Shown here piece after piece: positions 1 to 6,517 of a stretch of 12,010 bases of DNA (the stretch's first letter is position 1; each line of letters opens with the position of its first letter). Both the position numbers and the translations under genes were made by a program. This DNA comes from an uncultured Prevotellaceae bacterium. Lineage in GTDB: Bacteria > Bacteroidota > Bacteroidia > Bacteroidales > Bacteroidaceae. The stretch is from NCBI GenBank assembly GCA_946539475.1, contig CAMNHM010000081.1, forward strand, positions 1 to 12,010. Reading direction: 5' to 3'. The notes beneath the pieces are model-generated. The model did not search any database and had not been told where the DNA came from. It worked only from the letters and a program-made list of their open reading frames with translations.

Positions 1-315
1 TGTGTAGGAATATGTAAGTCCTCTCGTTTCTAAAGTGTTACCAGTTTCTTTCTTGTTCAAAGGTAACTCACTGATATTCAATTTAAAAATAGGAGTTCTA
101 CTATTTTTAAACCGTCCTTTCTGAGTATTGGCTGGGTCGAATTTCTCCGCCCATGTTGCCTTGAGGAGGACTGCGTCCATCATAACGAGTTTCGACGACG
201 GGTCGAGGCGATCAACAATCGAAGGAATCATGCCGTCGGTGTGCTCGTCGCACCAGTCGTTCACAAAAGCAGTGGATGATGGCAGCGAGAAGTCTAAAAA
301 GTATTTGTAATAGTC
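1..315 (-). pseudogene. Serpin (serine protease inhibitor) fragment, 5'-truncated
   Basis: The minus strand is open from an in-frame TAA at 318-316 to the left edge, 105 codons. Its first two thirds carry serpin-family signatures: a VNDWCDEHTDGMIP segment matching the family's 'INxWVxxxTxGkI' helix, then a LDPSSKLVMMDAVLLKATW segment matching 'LxxxTxLVLxNAxYFKxxW', then FDPANTQKG. Serpins are about 350-420 residues and trap proteases with a C-terminal reactive loop. Here the N-terminal 150 or so residues, the start codon and any export signal are missing, because a stop lies directly upstream and no serpin-like sequence was seen beyond it. From about position 117 down to 1 the frame becomes AT-rich and no longer looks like serpin (no dyad-strand or reactive-loop features), so a second junction may lie there. 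I call it a decayed gene. A serpin continuing beyond the left edge after a frameshift cannot be excluded. Confidence 0.7.
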
Positions 316-397
316 TTATTCACAACCAATTATGTTGGTTTTTGAATAATGTAGTTATAGTTTGATTTCTGTTTTTCGAGATTGTTTTATCGAAAGT

Positions 398-432
398 GTC
401 AGCAGCGGGCTTTGTATCTGCCCGCTGCTGAC
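398..432 (-). terminator. Perfect 13-bp hairpin downstream of the MFS transporter gene
   Basis: Arms 398-410 and 420-432 are exact reverse complements (GTCAGCAGCGGGC and its partner) around a 9-nt loop at 411-419. The hairpin lies 27 bp past the stop codon of the minus-strand transporter gene, which is the place expected for the end of the uronate transcript. No run of T follows closely on either strand, so it may work as a 3'-end stabiliser or processing site rather than a classic intrinsic terminator. About 315-397 beyond it is AT-rich spacer in which I see no gene. Confidence 0.55.
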
Positions 433-458
433 TGATAAGACTGCCTTGTGAGGTCGGG

Positions 459-2015
459 TTAATCCTCGACGACGATGGGCTTGTACTTCGGCACGAGGGT
501 CTTCATGATGAACCAGCCGATGAGGTAGGCCACGGCGCAGATGCTGAACACCACCATATAGGCGGCGGGCTTGCCCTCGAAGCCAAAGGCCGACCATGGC
601 TCGGTGAGCATCTGGCCACCATGATCGGTGACAAACTGCATCATATCTGATGCCAATGTTCCAGGCTCGATAGTTCCTTTGTCCAAGCCGAAAGCCTTCT
701 CAATGTTGTCGCGCGTCATCACCAGTGTCTCGTTGTTGAACGAGAAGGAACCGGCAGCCCAGTCAAAGAAGTTGCCAGAACCTTTGTTGATGGCAAAAGA
801 ACCGAGGCCACCAGCCATGGAACCGATGCCGGTAATGGTGCCGATGGTTGACTTGGGGAACATGTCGCCAATAGTTGAGAATAGGTTGGCCGACCAAGCC
901 TGATGACCAGCGCCGAGCAGACCAATCAGAATTGCGGGCCACCATGCACTGATACCGCCGAGAGGCTGTGCCAACAGGCCCAGCAGCGGGAAGCAGGCGA
1001 AAATGAGCATGGCGCGCATGCGACCCAGATAGGGGTTCATGCCTTTCTTCTCAACGAAATAGGTGGGCAGGTAGCCACCGCCGATGCTGACGACGGTAAC
1101 GATGGCGTAGAGCGTGAGGATGAGCAGGATGCCCATCGTAGAGTCGCTGGTGTAGCCATACTGGTCGCTGAAATAGGCTGGGGCCCAGAATAGGAAGAAC
1201 CACCACACGCCGTCGGTCATCAGCTTACCCACGATGAACGACCACGTCTGTTTGTACTTGAAGCACTGCCAGAAGGGGATGGTCTTCTCCTCCTTCACAT
1301 TTTCGCGGTCCTGCACATTGGCAATGTCATTGTCCTGTTCAATATAGTTCAGCTCAGCCTGGTTCACACGCTTGTTCTTGGCGGGTTTGTCGTAGAGCCA
1401 TGCCCAGAGACCCATCCAGAAGAAGCCTAATGCACCGATGACGATGAAAGCCATCTCCCAGCCCCATGCACGTGCCAGCAGGGGGATAGTGGCGGGGGCG
1501 GCGAGGGCACCGACGGAGGCTCCGCTGTTAAAGATGGAGGTGGAGAAGGCACGGTCCTTCTTAGGGAAGTACTCAGCCGTCACCTTGATGGCGGCGGGGA
1601 AGTTGCCGGCTTCGCCAACGGCCAGGATGAGACGGCAGGAAAGGAACAGCCACACGGAGATGGTGGTCAGGGCGGTGATGCTGCCACCGGCAAAGGCCAG
1701 GGCACCCCATCCGCAGAAGGCATGCAGGCAGGCGCCTACCGACCATACGAAGATGGCAATGAGGTAACCCTTCTTCGTGCCCATCCAGTCGATGAATTTT
1801 CCGGCAAAGAGGTTGGCCACAGCATAGAAGATGGAGAACAGGCCAGTGATGGTGCCGTAGTGGGCATCGGTCCAGTGGAAGTCGGGTGCGATGAAGTCTT
1901 TCCATGTCAGGGAAAGCACCTGGCGGTCCATGTAATTGATGGTGGTGGCCAGGAAGAGCAGTCCGCAGATGACCCAGCGGAAGTTGCTCATTTTTGTGGT
2001 TTGTACTGGGGTCAT
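459..2015 (-). CDS. exuT: MFS hexuronate transporter (ExuT/GudP-like)
   Basis: This 518-aa inner-membrane protein has about twelve hydrophobic helices. It opens with RWVICGLLFLATTINYMDRQ, the start typical of the anion:cation symporter branch of the major facilitator superfamily (ExuT, GudP). A GKFIDWMGTKKGY segment after helix 2 corresponds to MFS motif A. A charged cytoplasmic loop separates the halves at about 210-260. Family members bring galacturonate, glucuronate or other sugar acids in with protons. Residues 415-480, between the last two helices, form a hydrophilic loop of about 65 residues that adds length over the usual 430-470 aa. The start could instead be Met9 (codon at 1991-1989), which is preceded by an A-rich stretch and fits the family N-terminus equally well. 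It follows kduI by 148 bp on the same strand, supporting a uronate substrate. The exact sugar acid cannot be read from the sequence. Confidence 0.85.
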   Translation of the reverse strand: MTPVQTTKMSNFRWVICGLLFLATTINYMDRQVLSLTWKDFIAPDFHWTDAHYGTITGLFSIFYAVANLFAGKFIDWMGTKKGYLIAIFVWSVGACLHAFCGWGALAFAGGSITALTTISVWLFLSCRLILAVGEAGNFPAAIKVTAEYFPKKDRAFSTSIFNSGASVGALAAPATIPLLARAWGWEMAFIVIGALGFFWMGLWAWLYDKPAKNKRVNQAELNYIEQDNDIANVQDRENVKEEKTIPFWQCFKYKQTWSFIVGKLMTDGVWWFFLFWAPAYFSDQYGYTSDSTMGILLILTLYAIVTVVSIGGGYLPTYFVEKKGMNPYLGRMRAMLIFACFPLLGLLAQPLGGISAWWPAILIGLLGAGHQAWSANLFSTIGDMFPKSTIGTITGIGSMAGGLGSFAINKGSGNFFDWAAGSFSFNNETLVMTRDNIEKAFGLDKGTIEPGTLASDMMQFVTDHGGQMLTEPWSAFGFEGKPAAYMVVFSICAVAYLIGWFIMKTLVPKYKPIVVED

Positions 2016-2025
2016 AGTTTTAATG

Positions 2026-2161
2026 AGTAATTAGTAATTAGTAAATAGTAAATAGTAATGAGTAATTATGATTACTTCTACAACAGGATTCCGATAGGAT
2101 GCTGTAGTACAATTGGGCTTGCAAGGTAATCACAATTACTCATTACTAATTACTCATTGTT
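2026..2161. repeat. Heptamer-repeat inverted repeat between kduI and exuT
   Basis: The 148-bp spacer is nearly all repeat. Positions 2026-2067 are six 7-bp units: AGTAATT twice, AGTAAAT twice, AGTAATG, AGTAATT. Positions 2134-2154 hold three units of the same kind in opposite orientation. The long arms 2054-2077 and 2123-2147 are near-perfect reverse complements, with one substitution that can wobble-pair and one extra base. Inside them, CTACAACA (2078-2085) and TGCTGTAG (2100-2107) form a further 8-bp stem with one wobble pair. RNA reading from kduI into exuT would therefore fold into one long hairpin. Confidence 0.85.
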
Positions 2162-2163
2162 AA

Positions 2164-3141
2164 TTATTTAATGTCGATGACGGGAATGTTGTCCTTGTCG
2201 TTGTAGTAGAGGTTCTCGCCTGCCATGCCCCAGATGAAGGTGTAGTAGTAGGTGCCGGCGGCAGCGTGGATGCTCCACTCGGGCGACATGATGGCCTGCT
2301 CGTTGTGCAGCCATACTACGCGGCTCTCCTGCGGCTCGCCCATGATGTGAGCGATGGTCTGCTCCTTCGGGAGGTTGAAGTAGTAGTAGGCCTCGATGCG
2401 GCGGCCGTGGGTGTGGGGCGGCATCGTGTTCCAGGCAGCGCCGGGGTTGAGCTGTGTCAGACCAAGCTGCAGCTGGCAGGGGCCTTCCTCGAGCACGTCG
2501 TTGACGATGAGCTTGTAGACGGTGCGGTTGTTGCACTCCTCGAGCGAGCCCACAGGCCCCCATACGGCAGCCTTCAGCGAGCCCTTACGTCCGTCGAGGG
2601 TGACCCACTGCGTCTTGTAGTGCTGGTGGGCGGTGGCGCTGTTGAGGTAGAACTTTGCAGGCTTCGAGGCGTCCTTCGAGCGGAAGCGCACGTCCTTGTT
2701 GACGTCCTTGTCCTTGCCGATGTGTCCGCGTCCGATGTAGAGTGCCTCCTTCGGCGAGAGAGCATACTCCTTTCCGTCGACGATGACCCATCCGTCGCCC
2801 TCGCCGCAGTTCACCACGCCGAGCTCACGGTTGTAGAGGAAGTACTTCTCCTTGATGCCGGGGTCGACGTCGAGTCCGAGCTCGAGGAAGTTCTCCAGTT
2901 TAAGGTCTTTCGTCACAGGCATTGCGCCTCCGAAGATAAAGCGGTCGTAGTGCGAGTAGGTGAGGTTGATCTCGTCGGCTACCATCACCTTCTCCATGAC
3001 GAAGCGCTCGCGCAGTGTCGGGGTGTCGTAGTGCTTCACGTCTTCCGGATGGCAGGCCGTCTGGAAGTTCACTTTCTGCTGGGCGCTGATGCCCATGCAG
3101 GCGCCCATCAACAGGGCAGTGGAAAGAATGATTCTCTTCAT
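2164..3141 (-). CDS. kduI: 5-dehydro-4-deoxy-D-glucuronate isomerase (KduI) with N-terminal export signal
   Basis: KduI converts 5-keto-4-deoxyuronate, formed when lyase-made unsaturated uronates open up, into 3-deoxy-D-glycero-2,5-hexodiulosonate, which KduD then reduces. The cupin metal site is intact: His243, His245 and Glu250 in [15 protein letters not shown], and His292 in [11 protein letters not shown]. The spacing equals that of the E. coli enzyme (His196, His198, Glu203, His245). Other family blocks are [27 protein letters not shown] and [11 protein letters not shown]. The protein is 325 aa against about 280. Part of the excess is an N-terminal signal: Lys-Arg, a hydrophobic stretch, then ISA followed by QQ, giving a likely signal peptidase I site after Ala20. 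Cys15 after MGA is a weaker lipobox alternative. Small insertions near residues 90-98 and 138-150 add the rest. The gene lies 23 bp after the EIIC gene and was probably transcribed with it. KduD is not in the window. Confidence 0.93.
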   Translation of the reverse strand: MKRIILSTALLMGACMGISAQQKVNFQTACHPEDVKHYDTPTLRERFVMEKVMVADEINLTYSHYDRFIFGGAMPVTKDLKLENFLELGLDVDPGIKEKYFLYNRELGVVNCGEGDGWVIVDGKEYALSPKEALYIGRGHIGKDKDVNKDVRFRSKDASKPAKFYLNSATAHQHYKTQWVTLDGRKGSLKAAVWGPVGSLEECNNRTVYKLIVNDVLEEGPCQLQLGLTQLNPGAAWNTMPPHTHGRRIEAYYYFNLPKEQTIAHIMGEPQESRVVWLHNEQAIMSPEWSIHAAAGTYYYTFIWGMAGENLYYNDKDNIPVIDIK

Positions 3142-3164
3142 AGATGTTTGTTATTATGTTTTTT

Positions 3165-4541
3165 TTAGTTCATTTCCTTTGCGGCCTTTTCCTCACGTAC
3201 GATGCGTCGGCGGTTGATGAACACCATGACGACGGTGATGACGGTCATGATGCCGGCTCCGACGTAGGCGAGATTGTTGACGCACTTATAGATGCACCAT
3301 CCGAGCAGCGAGGAGGCGAAGTCGAGGGCGCCACCCTCGAAGCCGGCGGGGATGTCGGCAGCCTTGTCGCCCGTCTGCTCAAAGACGGCATGGGCAGCCT
3401 GCGTGAAGGCAGGGGCCATATCGGTGACGAAGTAGAGTCCGACGGCGAGTGCCACGAGTCCGATGATGAAGGTCTTCACCACGTTACCCTTCGTAAAGGG
3501 GAGCACCATGGGGAAGAGGTAGAACATGCCGGCCAGCGATGCCAGCGGCAGGAACTGATTGCCTGGCAGGACGACGGCAAGGCCCAGGGCGACGGGGATG
3601 AGCAGCAGGGAGACGACGAGCGTCGTGGGATGTCCGATGACGACGGCCGGCGACATGCCGATGTAGACCTTCTTTCCGTTGAACTTGCGCTTCACCACCT
3701 CCTGCGTCTTCTCGGCGATGGGCTTCAGACCCTCGATGAAGAGCGACGTGATACGCGGTATGAGCTCCATGACGGCACCCATCGTCACGCCGAGGAAGAG
3801 CACCTTCTTCACGTCGAGCTGTGCCAGCACGCCGATGAGCATGCCCACGATGACACCCAGCACGAGAGGCTCGCCCAGTACGCCGAACTTCTTCTTCAGA
3901 CCTTCGGCATCGATGTTCAGCTTGTCGAAGCCCGGAATCTTGTCGAGGGCCTTACCCACGACGAGGGCGAAGGGCACGAAGCTCTGGCAGAAGGGCTGCG
4001 GGATGGAGATGCCCTCCCACTCGGGGTAGTACGTCTGGAACTTGTCGGCTGTCAGGTCGGCCATCACCAGCGTGATGATGTAGCAGACGATGGCAGCGAA
4101 ATAGCCCCACGCCAGCGACTGGTCCATCACGAAGTAGGCCACTGCTCCGATGAATGCGAAGTGCCAGTAGTTCCAGAGGTCGATATTTACTGTACGCGTA
4201 CATTTAGTAATCAGCAGCAGGAAGTTCACGCCCAGGCAGATGGGGATGATGAGTGCTCCGACGGCAGTGTTGTAGGCAACGGCTGCAGCAGCGGGCCATC
4301 CCATGTCGAACACCTTCAGCTGGAGGTGGTAGAGGTTGGAGATTTCGGATAGCGGGTCGCCAAAGTTGTTGGTCAGCAGGGCCGTGACGATGCCCAGTCC
4401 GACGAATCCCACGCCGACGTAGAGTCCGCTCTTGAGCGAGCGTCCAAACTTAAGACCGATACAGACACCGATGATGGTGAACAGGATGGGCATCATGACC
4501 GATGCTCCGAGGCTGATGATGTAACTAAAGACTTGTTCCAT
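3165..4541 (-). CDS. PTS galactitol-type EIIC permease (GatC-like), orphan
   Basis: This 458-aa protein is made of hydrophobic membrane segments and matches the GatC family of PTS membrane permeases. Visible family blocks are VGFVGLGIVTALL (about 43-55), the GEPLVLGVIVGMLIG segment (223-237), an AVMELIPRITSLFIEGLKPI segment, YIGMSPAVVIGHPTTLVVSLL (first residue about 293) and LPGNQFLPLASLAG. In enterobacteria GatC moves galactitol while GatA and GatB pass phosphate from HPr. No IIA, IIB, HPr or EI gene is present here, and most Bacteroidetes are understood to lack a complete PTS. I infer that it works as a secondary carrier without phosphorylation. The substrate is unknown, but its place as first gene before kduI and an ExuT-like carrier suggests a sugar acid or related breakdown product. 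A promoter lies directly upstream. The C-terminus is a basic, charged cytoplasmic tail. Confidence 0.87.
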   Translation of the reverse strand: MEQVFSYIISLGASVMMPILFTIIGVCIGLKFGRSLKSGLYVGVGFVGLGIVTALLTNNFGDPLSEISNLYHLQLKVFDMGWPAAAAVAYNTAVGALIIPICLGVNFLLLITKCTRTVNIDLWNYWHFAFIGAVAYFVMDQSLAWGYFAAIVCYIITLVMADLTADKFQTYYPEWEGISIPQPFCQSFVPFALVVGKALDKIPGFDKLNIDAEGLKKKFGVLGEPLVLGVIVGMLIGVLAQLDVKKVLFLGVTMGAVMELIPRITSLFIEGLKPIAEKTQEVVKRKFNGKKVYIGMSPAVVIGHPTTLVVSLLLIPVALGLAVVLPGNQFLPLASLAGMFYLFPMVLPFTKGNVVKTFIIGLVALAVGLYFVTDMAPAFTQAAHAVFEQTGDKAADIPAGFEGGALDFASSLLGWCIYKCVNNLAYVGAGIMTVITVVMVFINRRRIVREEKAAKEMN

Positions 4542-4587
4542 GTTGATCGTTTTTATTGTTTTTGTCCGTTTTTAACGTAGTTCGCTG

Positions 4588-4620
4588 CAAAAGTACACAT
4601 TTTTATTGAAATACGAGCAA
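4588..4620 (-). promoter_or_regulatory. Predicted promoter of the EIIC-kduI-exuT cluster
   Basis: On the minus strand TACTTTTG (4595-4588) matches the Bacteroidetes -7 consensus TAxxTTTG. A TTG at 4620-4618 lies 22 bp further upstream as a candidate -33 element, slightly wider than usual. Transcription would start near 4580, leaving a leader of about 40 nt before the EIIC start codon. The rest of the 98-bp gap shows no clear terminator for the preceding operon, so some read-through is possible. Confidence 0.6.
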
Positions 4621-4639
4621 AATTGTGCGAAAAGTTTCA

Positions 4640-5098
4640 TTATTCAACTGTGAGGGTGATGAGTATGGAGTTGTCTTCGAGCACCTCCTCCTTCTCGATG
4701 GCCATTTCCTCCGGCAGATTCTCCTTCACCCGCTTATAGGTGTAGCTCTGCACGTTGCTGGCATATTCGGCGGCTATCTGGTCGAGCTCCTCGATCAGCG
4801 CATCGATGCACTCCACGGCTGAGAGGTCGATGCTGAAGGCCTCCTTGGAGTTGTTGCGGATGTAGGAGAGACTGCCGTCGGCAAACCTGGCATTGATGCG
4901 GTTCTTGCTGACCTCCTCCACGTCGACGCCATGCTCCTCGAGCGTCTTTTTCAGGAGGTTGTTGTCGCGGAAGCGCGACGGTATGGGCTGCCGGCTCCTG
5001 GCTGGCTGCCGGCTTGCCTTGATGGCGCCTTCCTTGGCGTTTTCGGCTGTTGCCAACAGCGCGATGGCTAAGGGTACGAGTAGTGCTGATAGTGACAT
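4640..5098 (-). CDS. Membrane-anchored DUF1257/Ycf35-like protein
   Basis: The 152-aa protein begins with one hydrophobic segment (SALLVPLAIALLATA, about 4-18), an uncleaved anchor or signal. A basic Arg/Pro/Ser-rich linker follows (about 28-44), then a soluble alpha/beta domain (45-152). That domain starts with a helix (NNLLKKTLEEHGVDVEEV), continues with short strands around DGSLSYIRNN, and ends with a helix, YKRVKENLPEEMAIEKEEV, and a final strand ILITLTVE. This order resembles the small DUF1257 (Ycf35) domain, which is known to occur beside DUF2997 and Ycf46-type ATPases, but the match was made by eye and partly on context. It is the last gene of the cassette, 6 bp after the radical SAM gene. 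I infer that it places the domain at the inner membrane. The biochemical role of DUF1257 is unknown to me. Confidence 0.6.
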   Translation of the reverse strand: MSLSALLVPLAIALLATAENAKEGAIKASRQPARSRQPIPSRFRDNNLLKKTLEEHGVDVEEVSKNRINARFADGSLSYIRNNSKEAFSIDLSAVECIDALIEELDQIAAEYASNVQSYTYKRVKENLPEEMAIEKEEVLEDNSILITLTVE

Positions 5099-5104
5099 AT
5101 TGTG

Positions 5105-5707
5105 CTATTGCTGTTGATGTTTTCTGGTCGTTGTTTTCAAGAAGCGCTGCTGCAGCGCCCTGAGGTCGCCCATGCCGTTGAGACGGGCTGTGCCGTCAGG
5201 CGAGATGCGCACCTCGATGGTGTTCCTCCTGAAGTCATCCATACGGTAGCGGCTGGTGAGGAAGTGGAAGCGCTGGTTGTCGCTGCCCACGAGCGGACGT
5301 CTGAAGCTGCGCTGCGCTTCGATATAGGGTCCGTCGATGAGCACGTCGATGTGGCTTAGCGCCTTGTCCCAGGAGGGGTTCCGGGCAGCAGTCAGCTCTT
5401 CGTAGGTATAGCCTGTAAAGACGATGGTGCTCAGCCCGCAGTCACTGGCTTTCGCAGTGAGCTCGGCGAGGGCCTCTGGCTGCTGGAAGGGCTCGCCTCC
5501 GAGGATGGTGATGCCCTCCACCTCTGGATGGGCGGTTGCCTGGCGGATGATGTCGTCGGCACTCATGAGCCGCCGTGGATGGGTGCTCCACGTCGCTGTG
5601 GCGAAACAGCCCTGACAATGGCGGCTGCACCCCTGCATCCACACGCAGCAGCGGATGCCAGGACCTTCGGCACGTGTCAGCGGCTCAATGCGATGGACGT
5701 TCACCAT
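5105..5707 (-). CDS. Short 4Fe-4S radical SAM protein (activating-enzyme type)
   Basis: This 200-aa protein has the radical SAM cluster motif CxxxCxxC at Cys27, Cys31 and Cys34 (GCSRHCQGC), followed by the SAM-contact motif GGEPF at 70-74. The N-terminus (NVHRIEPLTRAEGPGIRCCVWMQGC) matches the group related to NrdG and PflA, annotated as 4Fe-4S single-cluster proteins. Members split SAM to a 5'-deoxyadenosyl radical and usually act on a protein partner. No glycyl-radical enzyme such as NrdD lies nearby, and no extra C-terminal iron-sulfur domain is present. The C-terminal IEVRISPDG (164-172) resembles the start of the DUF2997 protein two genes upstream. It lies 6 bp after the HhH membrane protein gene and 6 bp before the DUF1257-like gene, so co-expression is likely. 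Its substrate is unknown; the cassette partners are the natural candidates. Confidence 0.85.
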   Translation of the reverse strand: MVNVHRIEPLTRAEGPGIRCCVWMQGCSRHCQGCFATATWSTHPRRLMSADDIIRQATAHPEVEGITILGGEPFQQPEALAELTAKASDCGLSTIVFTGYTYEELTAARNPSWDKALSHIDVLIDGPYIEAQRSFRRPLVGSDNQRFHFLTSRYRMDDFRRNTIEVRISPDGTARLNGMGDLRALQQRFLKTTTRKHQQQ

Positions 5708-5713
5708 AGGGAA

Positions 5714-6505
5714 TCAGAGGTCGAGCTTACGGCCCGTGGGGGCGTCGTCGATGCCAGTGGGCTGCTGTTCGTCGGCTTCAGGCTCGCACATGATCATCTC
5801 CTGCACCTGCACGACGAAGTGCGGCTTCAGCTGTATGACCTCGAAGAACTCGTCGACCGACTGGAAGCCACCGTGCTCCGAGCGGTAGTCGACGGCCTTC
5901 TTGGCCATCACCAGCGATATGCCTGGCAGCTCGGCCAGCTTCTCCTCCGGGCAGGAGTTGATGTCGAGAGGCTTGACGGGCGCCGGCTTCCGCGCAGCAG
6001 GCCTTGCTGCCCGTGGTGTCTGCGACTTTGTCCGTGGAGCCGGCTCAGTAACTGTCGGCTGCTGGCGCTCTTCGATATGCCGCCTCAGCTTCTCCTGAGC
6101 CTTCCCGACGATGTCTTCGGGGGACGATATGACCTGCTCCTCGCGCATCCGTCGGCGGGTGTGCTCCATTTCAACCTCCTGATAGCCCTCGCTCTCGTCT
6201 TCGATGACAGCCCGTCGGCGCAGGTACTCCTTGCGCACGAGGAAGCAGTGGGTGAGACCTCCAAAGAGGACAAACGCGCCAATGGTCGTTCCTATATCTT
6301 GTGTGGACGAGCCGTCCTTCGTCTCCGTCATTGCCAGCCATAGTACGAAGAGCACGGCATAGCCGAGGCCGAAGTACGTCCACAGTTTCTTCTTGGCTGC
6401 ATTGCCGATGATGAGGAATGCCACCCACGCCAGTGCGAAGAATCCCCAAATGACCCATAGGGAGTGGCGAAGCTCCCAGTCGATGCCTTTGTTTGTTACA
6501 CTCAT
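5714..6505 (-). CDS. Membrane protein with C-terminal ComEA-like helix-hairpin-helix domain
   Basis: The 263-aa protein has three hydrophobic segments (about 16-34, 41-59 and 70-90). A charged, probably coiled region with many Arg and Glu follows (about 92-148), then a Pro/Ala/Arg/Lys-rich linker (149-178) and a helix-hairpin-helix domain at about 180-240. The domain starts with LDINSCPEEKLAELPGIS and contains YRSEHGGFQSVDEF, the pattern of ComEA and other proteins with the 'LNTAxxxeLxxLPGIG' motif. Such domains commonly bind DNA backbone or proteins; with three anchors and a soluble tail this one may tether a partner at the membrane. A flexible acidic tail (241-257) ends in GRKLDL, almost the same as the last six residues of the AAA ATPase in this operon. 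The gaps are 12 bp upstream and 6 bp downstream. I do not know a named function. Confidence 0.72.
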   Translation of the reverse strand: MSVTNKGIDWELRHSLWVIWGFFALAWVAFLIIGNAAKKKLWTYFGLGYAVLFVLWLAMTETKDGSSTQDIGTTIGAFVLFGGLTHCFLVRKEYLRRRAVIEDESEGYQEVEMEHTRRRMREEQVISSPEDIVGKAQEKLRRHIEERQQPTVTEPAPRTKSQTPRAARPAARKPAPVKPLDINSCPEEKLAELPGISLVMAKKAVDYRSEHGGFQSVDEFFEVIQLKPHFVVQVQEMIMCEPEADEQQPTGIDDAPTGRKLDL

Positions 6506-6517
6506 AGTTTTGTCTTG

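Noticed and set aside
128..310. A 60-codon plus-strand frame in the left region
   Set aside because: It is antisense to the serpin-like segment, has no motif and no promoter; the serpin similarity is on the minus strand.
324..343. Small AACCAA/TTGGTT hairpin followed by three T on the plus strand
   Set aside because: The stem is only 6 bp and AT-rich, and no plus-strand gene ends before it.
2120..2135. Promoter-like TACCTTGC on the minus strand between kduI and exuT
   Set aside because: It lacks one T of the TAxxTTTG consensus and has no properly spaced TTG, so I do not call a separate exuT promoter.
2164..3141. KduI read as a lipoprotein through Cys15
   Set aside because: The preceding residues MGA are a weak lipobox, and the ISA-QQ site matches signal peptidase I cleavage with Gln at +1, common in Bacteroidetes; kept only as an alternative.
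2266..3168. A 300-codon plus-strand frame opposite kduI
   Set aside because: Val/Leu/Glu-rich antisense translation without motifs; kduI on the other strand has all its metal ligands.
3144..4352. A 402-codon open frame on the plus strand opposite the EIIC gene
   Set aside because: Its translation is rich in His, Asp, Glu and Arg without domain features, and the opposite strand encodes a clear GatC-like protein. It is an antisense shadow of GC-rich codons.
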